Assembly: GCF_001949145.1 (NCBI RefSeq)
Contig: NW_019091458.1
Location: 584,637 to 648,636, forward strand
Reading direction: 5' to 3'
Length of the DNA stretch: 64,000 bases
From: Acanthaster planci
Lineage: Eukaryota > Echinodermata > Asteroidea > Valvatida > Acanthasteridae
How positions within the stretch are numbered: position 1 is the first letter of the stretch; each line of letters opens with the position of its first letter. The position numbers were made by a program, and so were the translations under genes. Positions 13,120-24,700 of the stretch are shown here, in pieces. Below the pieces are notes generated by a model. That model did no database searches, was not told the origin of the DNA, and saw only the letters and a list, made by a program, of their open reading frames with translations.

Positions 13120-13133
13120 AGAGAGAGAGAGAG
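13120..13133. repeat. (GA)n microsatellite
   Basis: A run of GA steps just downstream (minus-strand sense) of the candidate donor at 13215. Confidence 0.8.
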
Positions 13134-13214
13134 CAGTGGCTACTGGAGCCTCTCCCCGACTCCCCATGCCTGCAATGGCACAAACACCCCAGCTATGACA
13201 ACATGATCACTTAC

Positions 13215-13283
13215 CATCTGAAATGCCCGGCATCATCCATTTAGTGGTAATCACGCACCGATTACGGATACACGTACAGCCGG
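13215..13283 (-). CDS. candidate exon, CpG-rich patch
   Basis: On the minus strand this 69-bp segment ends in CAGATG followed by GTAAGTGATC, a strong donor. It may begin after a T/G/C-rich stretch ending in TAG. Two readings are possible. In one, an ATG at 13240-13238, directly after an in-frame TAA, starts a first coding exon MDDAGHFR with phase 2 at the donor. In the other, the exon is internal and reads through as ...NRCVITTKWMMPGISD with phase 1. The second reading joins in frame with the candidate at 23878-23938. The surrounding 13.22-13.46 kb is CpG-richer than its neighbourhood. I do not recognise the peptide. Confidence 0.3.
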
Positions 13284-14374
13284 CTACACAACAGCGACGG
13301 GAGGACCACAGCAACAAGGCAGGGGACCGAAGGTTTTACCACAGTCACTCCCTGTGTGTGTGTACAGACCTAATCACGACCAAACCAACAACCTGTGCTC
13401 GGCTGGCCACTCCACGCCTCAGGCTTGTGCTAGCACCATCCTCATTGTCCTGACGAGCTCTCTCTCGGCAAACACCCCCCTCTCACCCTTAAAACATTAA
13501 TTTTTAACCATCCTAACTACCCTCTGCATCCTTTAAAGCCCAGGAGCGACCACATGAAACAATCCAGATCATGGAATTCAATTAATTGAGCCCAGGGGAG
13601 AGAGACAGAGAGCAGGAGAGAGAAAAAATGGGGAGAGACTGTCTGTAAATTATTAGTCGGTGCTTGTCAGTGATGTGTTTACAATGGAGGGGGGGTTAGA
13701 ACTATTAATCACTGGGAGTTGAAGTACCTGGTGGTGTGCTCTGAACAGGGCAAAATAGTCCGGTGCCCTGTCCTGGCTTAGCAAGGTCAAATACCCTGTG
13801 TGTGTATGTGTGTGCATATGGGGAGGGGGAAGGCAGTTAGATCATGGAGCCATGGGAACTTATGTAGGCAAAGGCTTACTTGATGACAAATGGGATGCAC
13901 AATCAAACTGTAAACTCATTTTTACTGTAGGTAGTTCTATTTTCAATAACACTTCTTTGCGGGTTGATTTCAAGGAAAGAATCAATGTGTTCACTTAAAT
14001 ATTCAAAAGAAAATCTTTTAGAAATTTCATTCCCTGGCAAGCCTTCCTTCAATCCTTTTTATGGGTTACATCTACCGGCCATGCCTTCCCCATCTAAATG
14101 CGATGCAAATCTTTGTAAATGATCTTGGAAGTGACTAAAGTTCAAATCTGACTTTGTCCCTGAGGAAAAAAAAAGTTGATGTTTGCACTTGAAGAGGGTC
14201 TTCTGTCAAACGTAAAAACAAAACCAAAACAAAAAAAAGCCCTCTGCATCAACAGTGCCTGCAATCATAACAGTTTTGCCTTGATTTGGATCAATATTAT
14301 TGTTTCATTTCGCTCCGTTCGGTAGCGGCTCGCTCCTAGCGCTGTTTGGGAGGTGATGGGGACCATGGGCTCAC

Positions 14375-14600
14375 CCGTATCAGTCTCTGTATGTCATCAC
14401 TTCGCTCCTCGGATCCTACGTGCATGGACGGATGGCCAAAATTGGATACAGATTTCTGCCAAATTCAGCTCCGAATCAACTCCCAGCCATCAGATCTGAA
14501 TTACGGCCGAGGTGTCGGACTACGTGTCGTAATTGCTGCAGTTCAAACAATCTGCGCTCGTGTTTGCTGATCTATTCTGCCGCAATCTGTGACCGTGGCC
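14375..14600 (-). other. possible 5' non-coding exon or promoter region
   Basis: A GC- and CpG-richer patch spans about 14310-14600. Read on the minus strand it ends in GATACGG followed by GTGAGC, a good donor. No long frame with protein-like composition runs through it. It lies about 1.1 kb upstream of the candidate exon at 13215-13283, so it could be an untranslated first exon of the same transcript. The 5' limit is arbitrary. No TATA box was identified. Confidence 0.2.
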
Positions 14601-16109
14601 TCATCTATCACACATTTAAAAAAAAGAAGCACAGAAAAAATAGCCAGAGGAGGGCTAGCAGCATATAGAGCTGTCACAAGCCAGTGAGGGACCTGCCATG
14701 ATAAATGTGAGCGTTATCGCAATTTGTTGAAGGGGGCTGGGCTACTTACTACCAGACAAGAGAGACCAGTGCACAGCCCCTGTAACAGTAGTCGGCACAA
14801 TGACATTGGCCTTCGATCCTTGGGAAAACAAACAAACAAGCTCCCAACACTGCTTCAACCGAAAAAAAATTACACTCCCAGCCAGGAGAAGGTGACAGCT
14901 CAGAACCATTAACAGTGTTGTCCCAGACCTAGCCATATGTTTTGGAGTAGGGGGTTACACACACTTATAAAGCCGCTGAACAAGTCCCTGGGTAGACAAG
15001 CACCTCCAGAATGTACATAAAATTTGCTTTGGTCTTTTTAATCTTCTTAGGTATTTCTCTTTTTAGCCTTTATTCCTCTCTCTTCACGGCAAGTTATTAA
15101 TATGGAGGGTTCAGATAGTAATCTGTTTTGTGGTTGAGCACTGCCAAGAACTCAGTGGGTGAATTTATGACAGTGAATTCGAGGGGGATTGCAAGGGTCT
15201 GCAAAGAGTCTGCACTGATGGATTTTTTTTTCTGGATTTATATACTTTTATTCCCAAAGGTGTGAACTTGAAAGTAACTGAAATCTGACTGCATTGTCAC
15301 ATAACTTTGTCACATAGCTTTTAATAAACAATTAAACATACAACGGTTGGAAAACAACCAATGAGAACGAAAATGAGAAAACTGCTGCTTCTATCCACTT
15401 ACGAGCTAAAAGGTAGAACTTGGTTTGTCCACCATTTGTCTATGTGTAACAAAATTGCACAGCCCCCCCCCAAAAAAAACTAAACAGAAATAATAAACGG
15501 TCTCCGGGACCAGACCCAATAATCAAATGGCAATTACAACAGGAAAGGAGAGGGAACCAGTGCAAATAAACACAGCCTTGCAAATGCTAGTGTTGATGGA
15601 TGTGTTTTTCAGCACACAAACTCCCCCCAATGAATGTCAAGGTATACACATAAACACCCAGCAGCACAGACAGTTGGGGGAGGGGACGGTAACTATTGCC
15701 ACAAAAGGGGGGGGCAGAAGGAATGAATGCTAATGAGTCAGCATTCATTCATCTTGTTATGAATGAACCAATGAAGAATGTGGTTGGGGGGACGTCAGTG
15801 CCAACATTATTATAAACAGATGCTACAATTAGAGACAGAGAAATTCTCCAAATTCAAGGCACCCTTGCTGTTACTTCCAGGGAATACACCGTGATGCATG
15901 GTTTCAAATTAAGCATTTAATCCAACGGTTTTCAAAGTGCCATCAGTGGGCATTCTTGCTGAATGCTTAGAAACAGCACTTGGCAAGCATTCAAACTGTC
16001 CATACGGTGTTCTTCTACTTCATTTCTCCACTTGTTTCATATTTCCTCGCAAGGTAGTGCACTAAAAAATGAAACACGTATTGAACTAAAGTTTTAAAAA
16101 GGTAGTATA
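14601..16109. other. non-coding stretch
   Basis: AT-rich with poly(A) and poly(T) runs and a C9A8 junction tract at 15463-15479. Open frames are short and unremarkable. I see no RNA gene. Confidence 0.6.
15463..15479. repeat. C9A8 junction tract
   Basis: Nine C are followed by eight A. It belongs to the same pattern as the tracts at 3619, 10844 and 42038. Confidence 0.85.
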
Positions 16110-16470
16110 TAAGCCTTTCGCAAGTTAAAGTTGAATCAAATCCGGTACACTGAGTTCTTAACATTCACGGGAACCAAACTCTTTGAACTGTCCATACTAA
16201 AGACACTGTTGCTACACATATACCTCATGATCTGGGGCAAGCTTTTGCTTAGCTAAATAAGAGAAACCTTGCACCAATACCCCGTTTTCAATGGATAAAA
16301 AAAGCACCAAGGAACCAGTCCAAGATGGTGGTCGCTATGCAAAAGCCTGCCCTCAATCATGAGGTATAGCAAGTGTCTTTAGTCTGAGGAATTCAGATTG
16401 TTATGTTTATGTGTAATCAGAAAACTCATTGTACCAGATTTTATTCAAACTTATTAAAGCAAAAGGCTTA
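16110..16470. mobile_element. long-arm inverted-repeat element, copy 2 (MITE-like)
   Basis: The left arm 16110-16231 begins TAAGCC and the right arm 16356-16470 ends GGCTTA. The arms are diverged reverse complements over about 115-120 bp, with inner ends around ATACCTCATGAT. Only about 124 bp separates them, so nearly the whole element is palindromic and it has no coding capacity. The arms match those of copy 1 at 7346-8511. A clear target-site duplication was not seen. It is a non-autonomous foldback or MITE-type element whose superfamily I cannot assign. Confidence 0.8.
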
Positions 16471-19400
16471 CAAACACTGAGGCTTTAGGTTAAAACTCAC
16501 ATGTGCCTGCATAGCCGTATATGATGAATATAATGACATGATTCATCTCTTTTTTGGTTTTAGCTTTATTTTTCAAAGTACCCTTTCCAACATACCACAG
16601 CCAGTAAATCTGCAGCACAAGAGAATTTATTATAGCCTCCCACCTCTGTCAATATGAGCATGACGTTTGTCAGCCAGCACATAACACAAAAGCTCCCAGC
16701 TACATTTTCATGATATCTGCCATGGTCTGTGTGTTTGTAATCTCTTGAGTTCCGCTTTTTTTATTATAATATTTTACGTTACAAAGAATGTCTCCTCATT
16801 AACTGATACCTTTTGGTCTTTTGAGTATCTTTGATAATATATCCAGTGGTACTCCTGACAACTGAGGCGGCTGTTGCTGTGATTTGTTCTGGACACATAG
16901 TTGCAGTTTAGGGGGGCACAAATTATGAACCCAAAATAAGCTCACTGACAGTGACTGACTTGTACCAAATCAACAATGAAACACTCACTAAAGTCTTAAA
17001 AAACAGCAAGATCCCGAAGCTTGAGACACTTGATGCAGAAGCAGCTGTGACATCTGAGTTTTGTGCGGGATGATCACTGAATTGCTTCGAGAGCCACACA
17101 GGCATAAAAAGGCCTGAAATTGACTTAAAAGTGGCACTGATTATTCTAAACATAAAGGTAACTGGGACATACACGTAGATGCATATTTTAAGGACTTCAT
17201 TCAAAAAATCCTCTAGTGCACAAACGGCCTTCAAGGACTGAACTGAATTTCCTGAAACTTAAAAAAAAACCCAAAACCAAAAAACAAAAACTACAAAGCA
17301 AAGAAAACCCAGTTTTCATTGCTAAGGATGTCAGAATTGGTGATGCTTGAATGGGATTCCTCCACTCCCCTGATGTACCATGATACTCTTTCTCATGTCC
17401 CATCCAGTAAGTTTGGAGGCCAAGGAAATCTTTGGCTTGGGGTATTCAAGCAAAATAAGGTGGGGTAAGACAATTTTGTCTGAGACCTTCAATGGAATCT
17501 AGACAGGCTGGAATGCCCATGCCAACACCAAAAACTTCCACAATACATGTACTTATGGGCTTTCCGTAAGATTCATCACTGGGAAATCCTAGGACATGCT
17601 CACAAGAAATGCAATCTAATAACAATGACTTAAAAACCATACACTGTAGGTCTGTGCCCCACAATGTATTTTTTGCAATAAAATCCATGCATTTGGGCTT
17701 TTACAACATAAGCAGACTTTCAATCCTTCCCCCCTCCCAGCAGTTGCCTCTACCCACACCTCCCACAGAGACAATTTTGGGATAGGTCTGGGTAAACGGC
17801 CGAAACCCCCTTCCTGTGAACTTTGCCTCACGGCTGACTTGATGTTATTGTAGATGCTATGACAAGCGCATATAATTGACATCAGAGTAACACCAGGATA
17901 CCAACACGGGAGAGTGAAGTTTTTTTTATTTCTTCTCCCATTTTGCACATTTCATGCTTGTTTCGTTTGATCCCCCCCTAGTCCCCATTTGATTAAATGG
18001 GAAACACACCACTGATCCTCACCGCCACTACGCTGATTGCCGTTAGTCACTTCCCAGCCTTTTTCCCCTTCTTCCCTTCAGCTCTTGCACAGTTCACCCC
18101 ATGAAGTCCAGTCTGGATGAGACATTTCAAGCCCCCCCCCATCTAGAGATGGAATAATTAAAAGCTTGCCAGGTTCATCCCTTCTCGGTCATGTAACAGC
18201 TCTGTACAGATTATATCTGTGGTTGAAGACAGGCCCTGGTGCTTGGTTCTATGCAACACTGTAACAAGGATTCTGACTTTATTTAAAGAAAAAAGGGGGC
18301 AGGGGGATGATATCACTTGTTTGAGTTTACTGTAAAGAATTAAATAATAATAATAATTTTTGGCAGACAAAAAATTCATCCAGAGTCCACTATATTTTCA
18401 CAGGAATTTTCTCCAGGGTTTTTTCTGGAAGTAATTTTTCACTAACACAGTTACTGGCTCTTTTGAGCCGTTGCCTAGAACAACAAACTCTGGTGTTACT
18501 TGGAAACTGATCTGTGATTGTAGCCGCCGTCAACTTATGACAGGATACTGCTAACCCAACTTTACGCATAAGAAACCAACACCAAGAAAAAAAGAATACA
18601 GTGGCAAGTACACAATTAATCAAGTTGATGATTGGTTGGGTTACAGTTTGCAGCTTGGCTTGTGCTAGCTGGTGGCAGCATTGATAACAGCTTGTAATTG
18701 TGCACCCAAAAAAAACTATGCCACACCGATGCACCACTATACAAGAGCATCAAGGTTGTGATAGTTACTGTCATTAGTGAGTTTAACATGCTTTGACAAT
18801 TGTGCATTGCAAAATCAAAACAGGAAACCCAGCCATGGAAATTAGTGTGAAGAGCATTCCTTTCCCCTCCCTTTTTTTTTGGTGGTTGATCTCAATTTCC
18901 CATCAAAAATTAACCACAATTGGAGAGTAGTGCTGTTCTTCACAAAGTTAATAGTTGGTAATAGAGACAGCGAAGGTCCCTTTCCTTTATCTGTGAGCCA
19001 AAAAAAAGCAAAAAATCAATGATTTTTTTTATGACAGAATGGTACTGAAACTTGCACATATAGATACTGGAAGGGGGGGAATATGCAATCAACAAACTCA
19101 TATAACTTGGGTTTGTTTCAGGCATCATTAAGGACAGCGGCAGGTATTGCAGAAAATGAGACAATGCAAAACACAGAAGTACCTATTTCTATCTTTATTC
19201 CATACTGTTTGCATGCTTACTCACACAAATGATTTGTAGTTTACAGGGGGGTAGAAATTACGACGGCGTCACATATTTCCAGCACAGGAAGGACAGAAAA
19301 AATATATTGATTCATTAGCCAAGGTGGAACTGTGGAGCTGGTACCATTTTCCGAATGCTTGCCTAGTCATCAAGGCTGTCACTATTGTAGTCACCGGTGA

Positions 19401-20723
19401 AACTAAACCTCTAATTATAGCAGCCTGTCGACAAAATGAAGCATATTGGTACTTGAATCATGGGACCAGCTAATGGCAAAGGCCTGCAACAATATTGAGA
19501 TGTAGCCAAATGAGCCATTGACTAATTTGTGCAATATCTTCACTTAGGATACTCACTACATATTGCATCAATTCTGGTTTGCATGCTGGACGGTGAACAA
19601 AATTGCAGAAAACATTGGCAGAGACACAGAAACCTGCTTTCACTCGACTCATTAATGGACAAGGATTTTTGACCAAGGAATTGTTAAAACATTGGTATGA
19701 CTCTTCAAGATATGCTGCAGTTAAGGACTATGTTGGGGGCAAGCACAATTATCGCACTTGACACATGTCCCCCAGCAACTGCCAATGAGAGGGCAATTTC
19801 TTTTCAGAAATCCAGAGCTGAGTTTTGGGGACAACAATTTGTCTCTAGAACTAATTACTCCCTATGATAACAATGCTCAACAAAAGTGTAATCCTCACAA
19901 TGGCAGTGTCACTAAACATGCACTCACAAAAGGGTATTCTACATGCAGAAAGGCAGCATTACACCACATTCTTCACATCATTTTTCACTAAGTCAAGTCA
20001 CAAGCTATGAAATATTCTTCGTATACATCCATGATTAAGTTTTGAAAAAAACTCAAGCGACCAAAAGGTATCAGTTCATGACAAGATATTCTTTGCAACA
20101 TGCAGATGAAAAAACTGTGACTCAAGAGATGACATACACACAGGCTAAGGCAGATAGATCACGAAAATCCAGCTGGGAGCATCCATGTCATGGGTTTGCT
20201 GACAAACTTTACACTTGTCTTTATACCAGAGGAGGAGGACTAACAAATTCTCTCGTACTGCAGATTTGCTGACTGGGGTATGAATCGCGGCACATCCACG
20301 GATGTTAGTCTTTTTCAGTGTCATTCTTTACTTTCCACATGTCACCACCAATTCGGGGGGAAATACAATGCTTCACAATTTATTTCTCTTTATTAACCGA
20401 AAACAAAGCTCAAATAAAAACAGGTTTTTCTGTCGTTAAAAACAGAAAGTCCTTCGAGGTGGCTAATGTACTTTGCCATGGGGGGGGGGAAATGGCAGAG
20501 ACAGATGACAGGACAGATAATTAGATTTGAATGACACAACCTAAATGAGTTACCGCCCAGCTGGAAATGTTTCCCAATTGTTTGCATTGTTAATGTCAAT
20601 AAAATATGTAGACAAGGTTATAAACGTCAACCAATATCAGTTTAAACGTTGCCCTGTACAAGAAATGCCATAGCATCACTCCTGCCCTCTCATCAGACTC
20701 CTTCCACAAAAGTCTTTTAGTCC
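16471..20723. other. non-coding stretch
   Basis: AT-rich, with many A/T homopolymers and short G or C runs (for example near 18132 and 19070). Minus-strand frames at 16923-17234 and 17616-17948 are hydrophobic or low in complexity and have no convincing splice edges. I see no RNA gene or clear element. Confidence 0.55.
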
Positions 20724-21305
20724 CTGTCCACACTGGACTTGTTGGGGTTCAAACTTACTGAGACCATGATTTCTTTTCCCATTTTAAATCCAGTTTTACT
20801 GGGCTGCGCGGTCGTTTTTACCGGCCAATTTCTGGCCAGAAAACAATTCCCGAGTCACTTTTCCCAAGATGCAAAGTCCAGTGCGGACAGCACAGAATCC
20901 TGAGAAAGTAGCCCAGTAGAGCGTAAATTCGGCCCGAGTACAACGGCACGCTTCATACAGGGAAACTACGCATGCCTGTTGGATGTTTCGCCGCGGCATG
21001 GCATGTAGCAAATATTTCCAGTACATTTGTTCCTCCTTGGGCCCAATCATGGCAAAAATTTTTACTGAAATAGTTGGAAGATTAGCTAGTTTTAACATTT
21101 CCAGATGATTATGAGGAGTGTGACACTGTGTCTTAGGACAAAAAGCAAACACAGCAATGCCATGCAAAACACCCTTGTAAAGCACTGCACTGATACAGAC
21201 AGCTCAGTTACTTCTCACGCAGTCTCTGTAAAAATTTGACCATGTTTTATTTAACCATCGGTTTGGTGAAACCCTAAAAAAAAAAAAAGTCCAGTGTGAA
21301 CACAG
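20724..21305. mobile_element. terminal-inverted-repeat element of about 580 bp
   Basis: The left end CTGTCCACACTGGACTT (20724-20740) and the right end AAGTCCAGTGTGAACACAG (21287-21305) are near-perfect inverted repeats. A further GGGTTCA-like match follows on the inner side of both. The interior includes a CpG-rich block at about 20800-21000 with no recognisable protein. A 9-bp-stem hairpin (21302-21323) straddles the right end. It is most simply a non-autonomous DNA transposon; a PIF/Harbinger relation is only a guess. Confidence 0.6.
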
Positions 21306-23075
21306 CTTTTGTTGAAAAGCTGTCCATGAAAATAGCCTCCCCCATTATGTAAAGAAATTGTTAAAGCCATTTAGCAATTCCCAGAATGTAAAGTTCCTCA
21401 AGCCCAGAGGAATATAAAAGAATACCAATTTCTTTGTATCGTTATTCTCATTTCCTTGTTGACTTGATTGTACATCAAGCTGCATGGTGATAAAAACAGG
21501 CATTTCACTCTCCCTTGTGTAGTGGTGGATGGCAAAACTGACCTTGACCAGTTGTGTTGAGCAAGAAACAGTCAACTAACACTGACCAAATTCACTGATT
21601 TGGTTTAACACTGCGAGATAGTGTTGCAGAATTTGATTCCAGTTAACAATGTCAGAGAGACACCATGAACTTTTGAATCTTCTCCTTTGCCCAGGCATTT
21701 GAATGGTCAGTGAGAGATCTGAGGTGCTTTGTGTTTGCTGTTTCCACAGGAAAGAGTTTTTAAAGTTTCTCTAGCCACACAATAATCACTCTAGCAAAAT
21801 TGGAAGTTTTTACACTTTTACAAAAATATTTCAATATCCCCCTCTACACATTTCCAGAGGTGAATAAAAATCATCAAATAAAGAAAAATGTAGGTGTGGT
21901 TTTTTTTTCCAACAGATCTTAATTTTAGATTAAGATTTGGAACAGATTTCTTTTGCAACCAAAGGTACATGTTAAGTCCGGTTTTGGGTCGGGGGTTGCA
22001 AATGAGATTTAAAAAAAACCAAAAATTAAAATGGTGGTTCAAGTTTTGTTCTCATCTATAAAAGCATCCAAATCCCCTCCCCGCAAAAGGTGTCAAGTCT
22101 GTTTTGAAAGTGTCAGCACTTACAATTCCTATTAAAAAAAAAAAATTGGCAAAATGCCTATGTCAATGTAATGACAAATTCTGCGGAAGTTAGGTGATGA
22201 AAAGAAAAACCTTGTCATACAAATGAAAATCAGATCAAAATCCAAACCCAAATGGGCATGCGAATATCAAGGGTTTTGTGACGTGTACATGTCGTGCCTA
22301 AGAAATGTTTTTAACACATTTCAACCCCCTAAATGCAATTACTGAACTCAAACAAGCATCGCATGATGGAGGTGGCTCGCAAACCAACATTGCCTCAGTT
22401 GCTCAAGATCGCCCCCAAAACACGCTGTCACTCAGGACTGAATTTTTTGCGTGTACATAGGCCACATAAGCCTGCAGAACATACAATTTCTAGGATAGAC
22501 CAATTGCTAAGCACCTTAAGTTTGGACCCCTCAGGGAGAAAGAAGGTTTTTCTTGGATAGGATTTTTATTCCACTGACAAGAGAACTCTTCCTGAGCTAA
22601 TGAGACAGTCAGATGGCCAATGTCTCTGCCACTAAGTATTATATCCTTGACAGAAGAGTATCAAGGAGAGTACTGTATGTTTGTACATCTCAACCAAGGC
22701 ATACATGTACATTGTGCACACATTTTGGAGAGTAATCTTAATCACCCCCTCAACGAAAACCTCCAGCATTCACTTACAGGTACTTACAATTATATCAAAC
22801 TGCATTGATGACGTTGCAATAAAGATGCTCACGTTTATCTAAGCAAGCGCAATGCTATTCCCTCAACTGTGTTCAAGTGCACAAAGATTTGGTAGGAAGG
22901 TGTTCTAGCTCTGTATGAAATACTGATGAATTTTCCACACACACATGTATTGGGATTTTTCCTAGTTCAATGTTACATTTTGTTGCGAAGCATTATAAGG
23001 ATTAATAGTAATACATATATATGTACCTTGTACAGGCACACGTAAACATCAAAACAATTTTTTGTAAATATCACA
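21306..23075. other. non-coding stretch
   Basis: AT-rich with poly(A) runs near 22132-22144. The plus frame at 22333-22560 is basic and has no domain or splice edge. I see no RNA gene. Confidence 0.6.
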
Positions 23076-23321
23076 TGGGTCATTCCAACAACTAGGGGTC
23101 CATTTTTTTCGTGTCCCTATTACATCTGACATAAGATTTTGTGAGTTCAAAACACAATTTCTAATTTCCAAGAGTGAAGAATTAACCCAAATTACCTGCC
23201 AAACAAATAGAAATAGTTTTAAAACAATTCCTGTGATATTCCATGTCGAATAACGAAGGTCAGATATAACAGGGACACAAAAATGCCACACTTTTGGACC
23301 CCTAATTTCTGGAATAACCCA
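23076..23321. mobile_element. 246-bp MITE with long terminal inverted repeats
   Basis: The left arm 23076-23130 begins TGGGTCATTCC and the right arm 23259-23321 ends GGAATAACCCA. The arms are reverse complements over about 55-63 bp with one indel, sharing AGGGGTCCA, GTGTCCCTRTTA and ATCTGAC blocks. About 130 bp of AT-rich spacer lies between them and no coding frame is plausible. Size, symmetry and AT-rich core fit a miniature inverted-repeat element. The flanks do not show an obvious duplication. Confidence 0.75.
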
Positions 23322-23877
23322 CATGCATAAATTTTAATTACACAAGTTTTCCCCCAAAGTCATTAAATTGCAACTTGCTGTGCAAAATATTCAAATTTAG
23401 TGCTGGGTCAGTGAGGAAGCTGGGAAAAAAAGTTTCAGCTTTTTTTATATACTCGGCCAGGAATCACTAAGAAAGTCCATCAGGCACGTAAGGGAGGACA
23501 AGTCAACTTGCAGATAGCCAAACCCGCCTGGAAATTGTAAAAAAAAAGTTTTATAACTGATTTTAAAAAACCTACAGTTCTCATACATGGGGTGATTTTA
23601 AAATATGACGGTCACAATAATCAGAAATAAATGTAATTACGACAAATGCGAAAAAAGTTCGGTCTTCGTAAAATAATCTGAACTACCAGCTGTCTTTTTG
23701 AATGTATGCTAAAAAAATACACGAAACCATTAGAAAGATAATATTGTTAGAAATAATGTGGATTTCAAATCACAAGAAATCCTCAAAAATATAGAAAGAT
23801 AAACCAAAGTCCTCATTGATAAGAAAGTGAAAAAAAAAACGCAGAGGAAAGTTGAAAGAGAGGTAAAACTTGCTTAC

Positions 23878-23938
23878 ATGTTGCCGAACTGGGTGTGGTG
23901 CGAAACCCCCACGGGAAGGCAAAACGGTACAAGTCCAT
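23878..23938 (-). CDS. candidate first coding exon with perfect Kozak context
   Basis: On the minus strand ACACCATGG gives a near-ideal vertebrate-type start context. It is followed by 20 open codons, MDLYRFAFPWGFRTTPSSAT plus one base, up to a GTAAGCAAG donor (phase 1). Upstream, toward 24.15 kb, the DNA is CpG-rich and has an inverted CCAAT motif (CTATTGG, about 24157), which fits a promoter. The peptide is unknown to me. A phase-1 exon would be needed next, and 13215-13283 meets that requirement, though 10.6 kb away. The exon base before the donor (T) is not the usual G. Confidence 0.27.
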
Positions 23939-24700
23939 GGTGTTACGCACCCGCGATGACACAGGATACGGATAACGCAAAGGGTACATAAAGGCACACC
24001 ACTGCCCCCACTATGACGGCAAGTACGACAAATGATCACACCTCGAAACTCCTCTTTTTTGACCGCAGTGAATCGTCTCTTGTCCCCCCTCCGTCTCCGA
24101 GTTCCTCTCCCTCAGTGTTGCATTGGGCACTGTGGCCTGCGCAACCGGGCCACTGCTATTGGTCCTTGGCGTGTTTTCTGTTGCTGAATTACTCGCAGAG
24201 ACTGCACCCCGTCACGGACAGTCATCAACGACTAAGCCGCATTGCAGCAGTCTCAGACGCAGGTTCTCCTTTGGAAACAGGCTCTGATGCCAGCACAGAC
24301 GGAGAGCAACCACAGGACCCGACTACGCCGCCACGTCTCCAACACTATAGTGCAAGGGAATGGCCCTTATGGTCATTGAACCTGCACAAAGCAGCGCGTT
24401 TCAACTCCAGTAAGAAGAGAGACGGGGAGAAAGAGAGAGAACGAGCGAGCGAGTGAGGAGACAGACGTATGCATGCTCCGAGGAGTCATTTGGCAAATTA
24501 CGTAAAAACGCATGTTGTTATAAGGCATTGGCTTTCATAACACAGCTTGTAAGGAAGGACGGCACATCCGTGCACCGGTGTGCCACTGACCCCCAAAGTG
24601 GCTCTCATTTACGGCATATCGATTACGTCATCTGCGTAAACTAAAACAACATCATTACCGACCCTTGAGAGGCCACATAGAGGTGGTCTTCTCCGGAATA
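23939..24700. promoter_or_regulatory. CpG-rich island, possible promoter region
   Basis: CpG dinucleotides are dense here (by eye about 40 or more in 760 bp) compared with AT-rich, CpG-poor flanks. The patch has an inverted CCAAT-type motif near 24157 and a CRE-like ATTACGTCAT near 24623. A plus-strand open frame (24013-24456) spans it, but its composition is Ser/Pro-rich and then Lys/Glu/Arg-rich over a GAGA repeat, and it has no recognised domain. Its direction is unresolved; the minus-strand candidate exon at 23878-23938 favours leftward transcription. Confidence 0.35.
24412..24462. repeat. purine-rich GA/GAGC simple repeat
   Basis: Imperfect GAGA, GAAA and GAGC steps. They generate the charged tail of the plus-strand open frame over the island. 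Confidence 0.7.

Larger units (their letters stand above)
8852..13214. other. non-coding stretch with a few splice-like sites
   Basis: Frames here are short or hydrophobic and low in complexity. The longest is on the minus strand at 11185-11730 and reads like translated untranslated-region sequence with no domain. C10A7 lies at 10844-10860. A strong plus-strand acceptor look-alike ends at about 10656, but all three frames after it stop within about 24 bases. A minus-strand donor look-alike is at 10036. A near-palindrome of AATTAA type lies near 12280. I see no RNA gene. Confidence 0.5.

Noticed and set aside
24013-24456. 147-codon plus-strand open frame over the CpG-rich island
   Set aside because: Ser/Pro-rich then GA-repeat-derived Lys/Glu/Arg; no domain, no codon-like pattern, and stops are rare by chance in GC-rich DNA.
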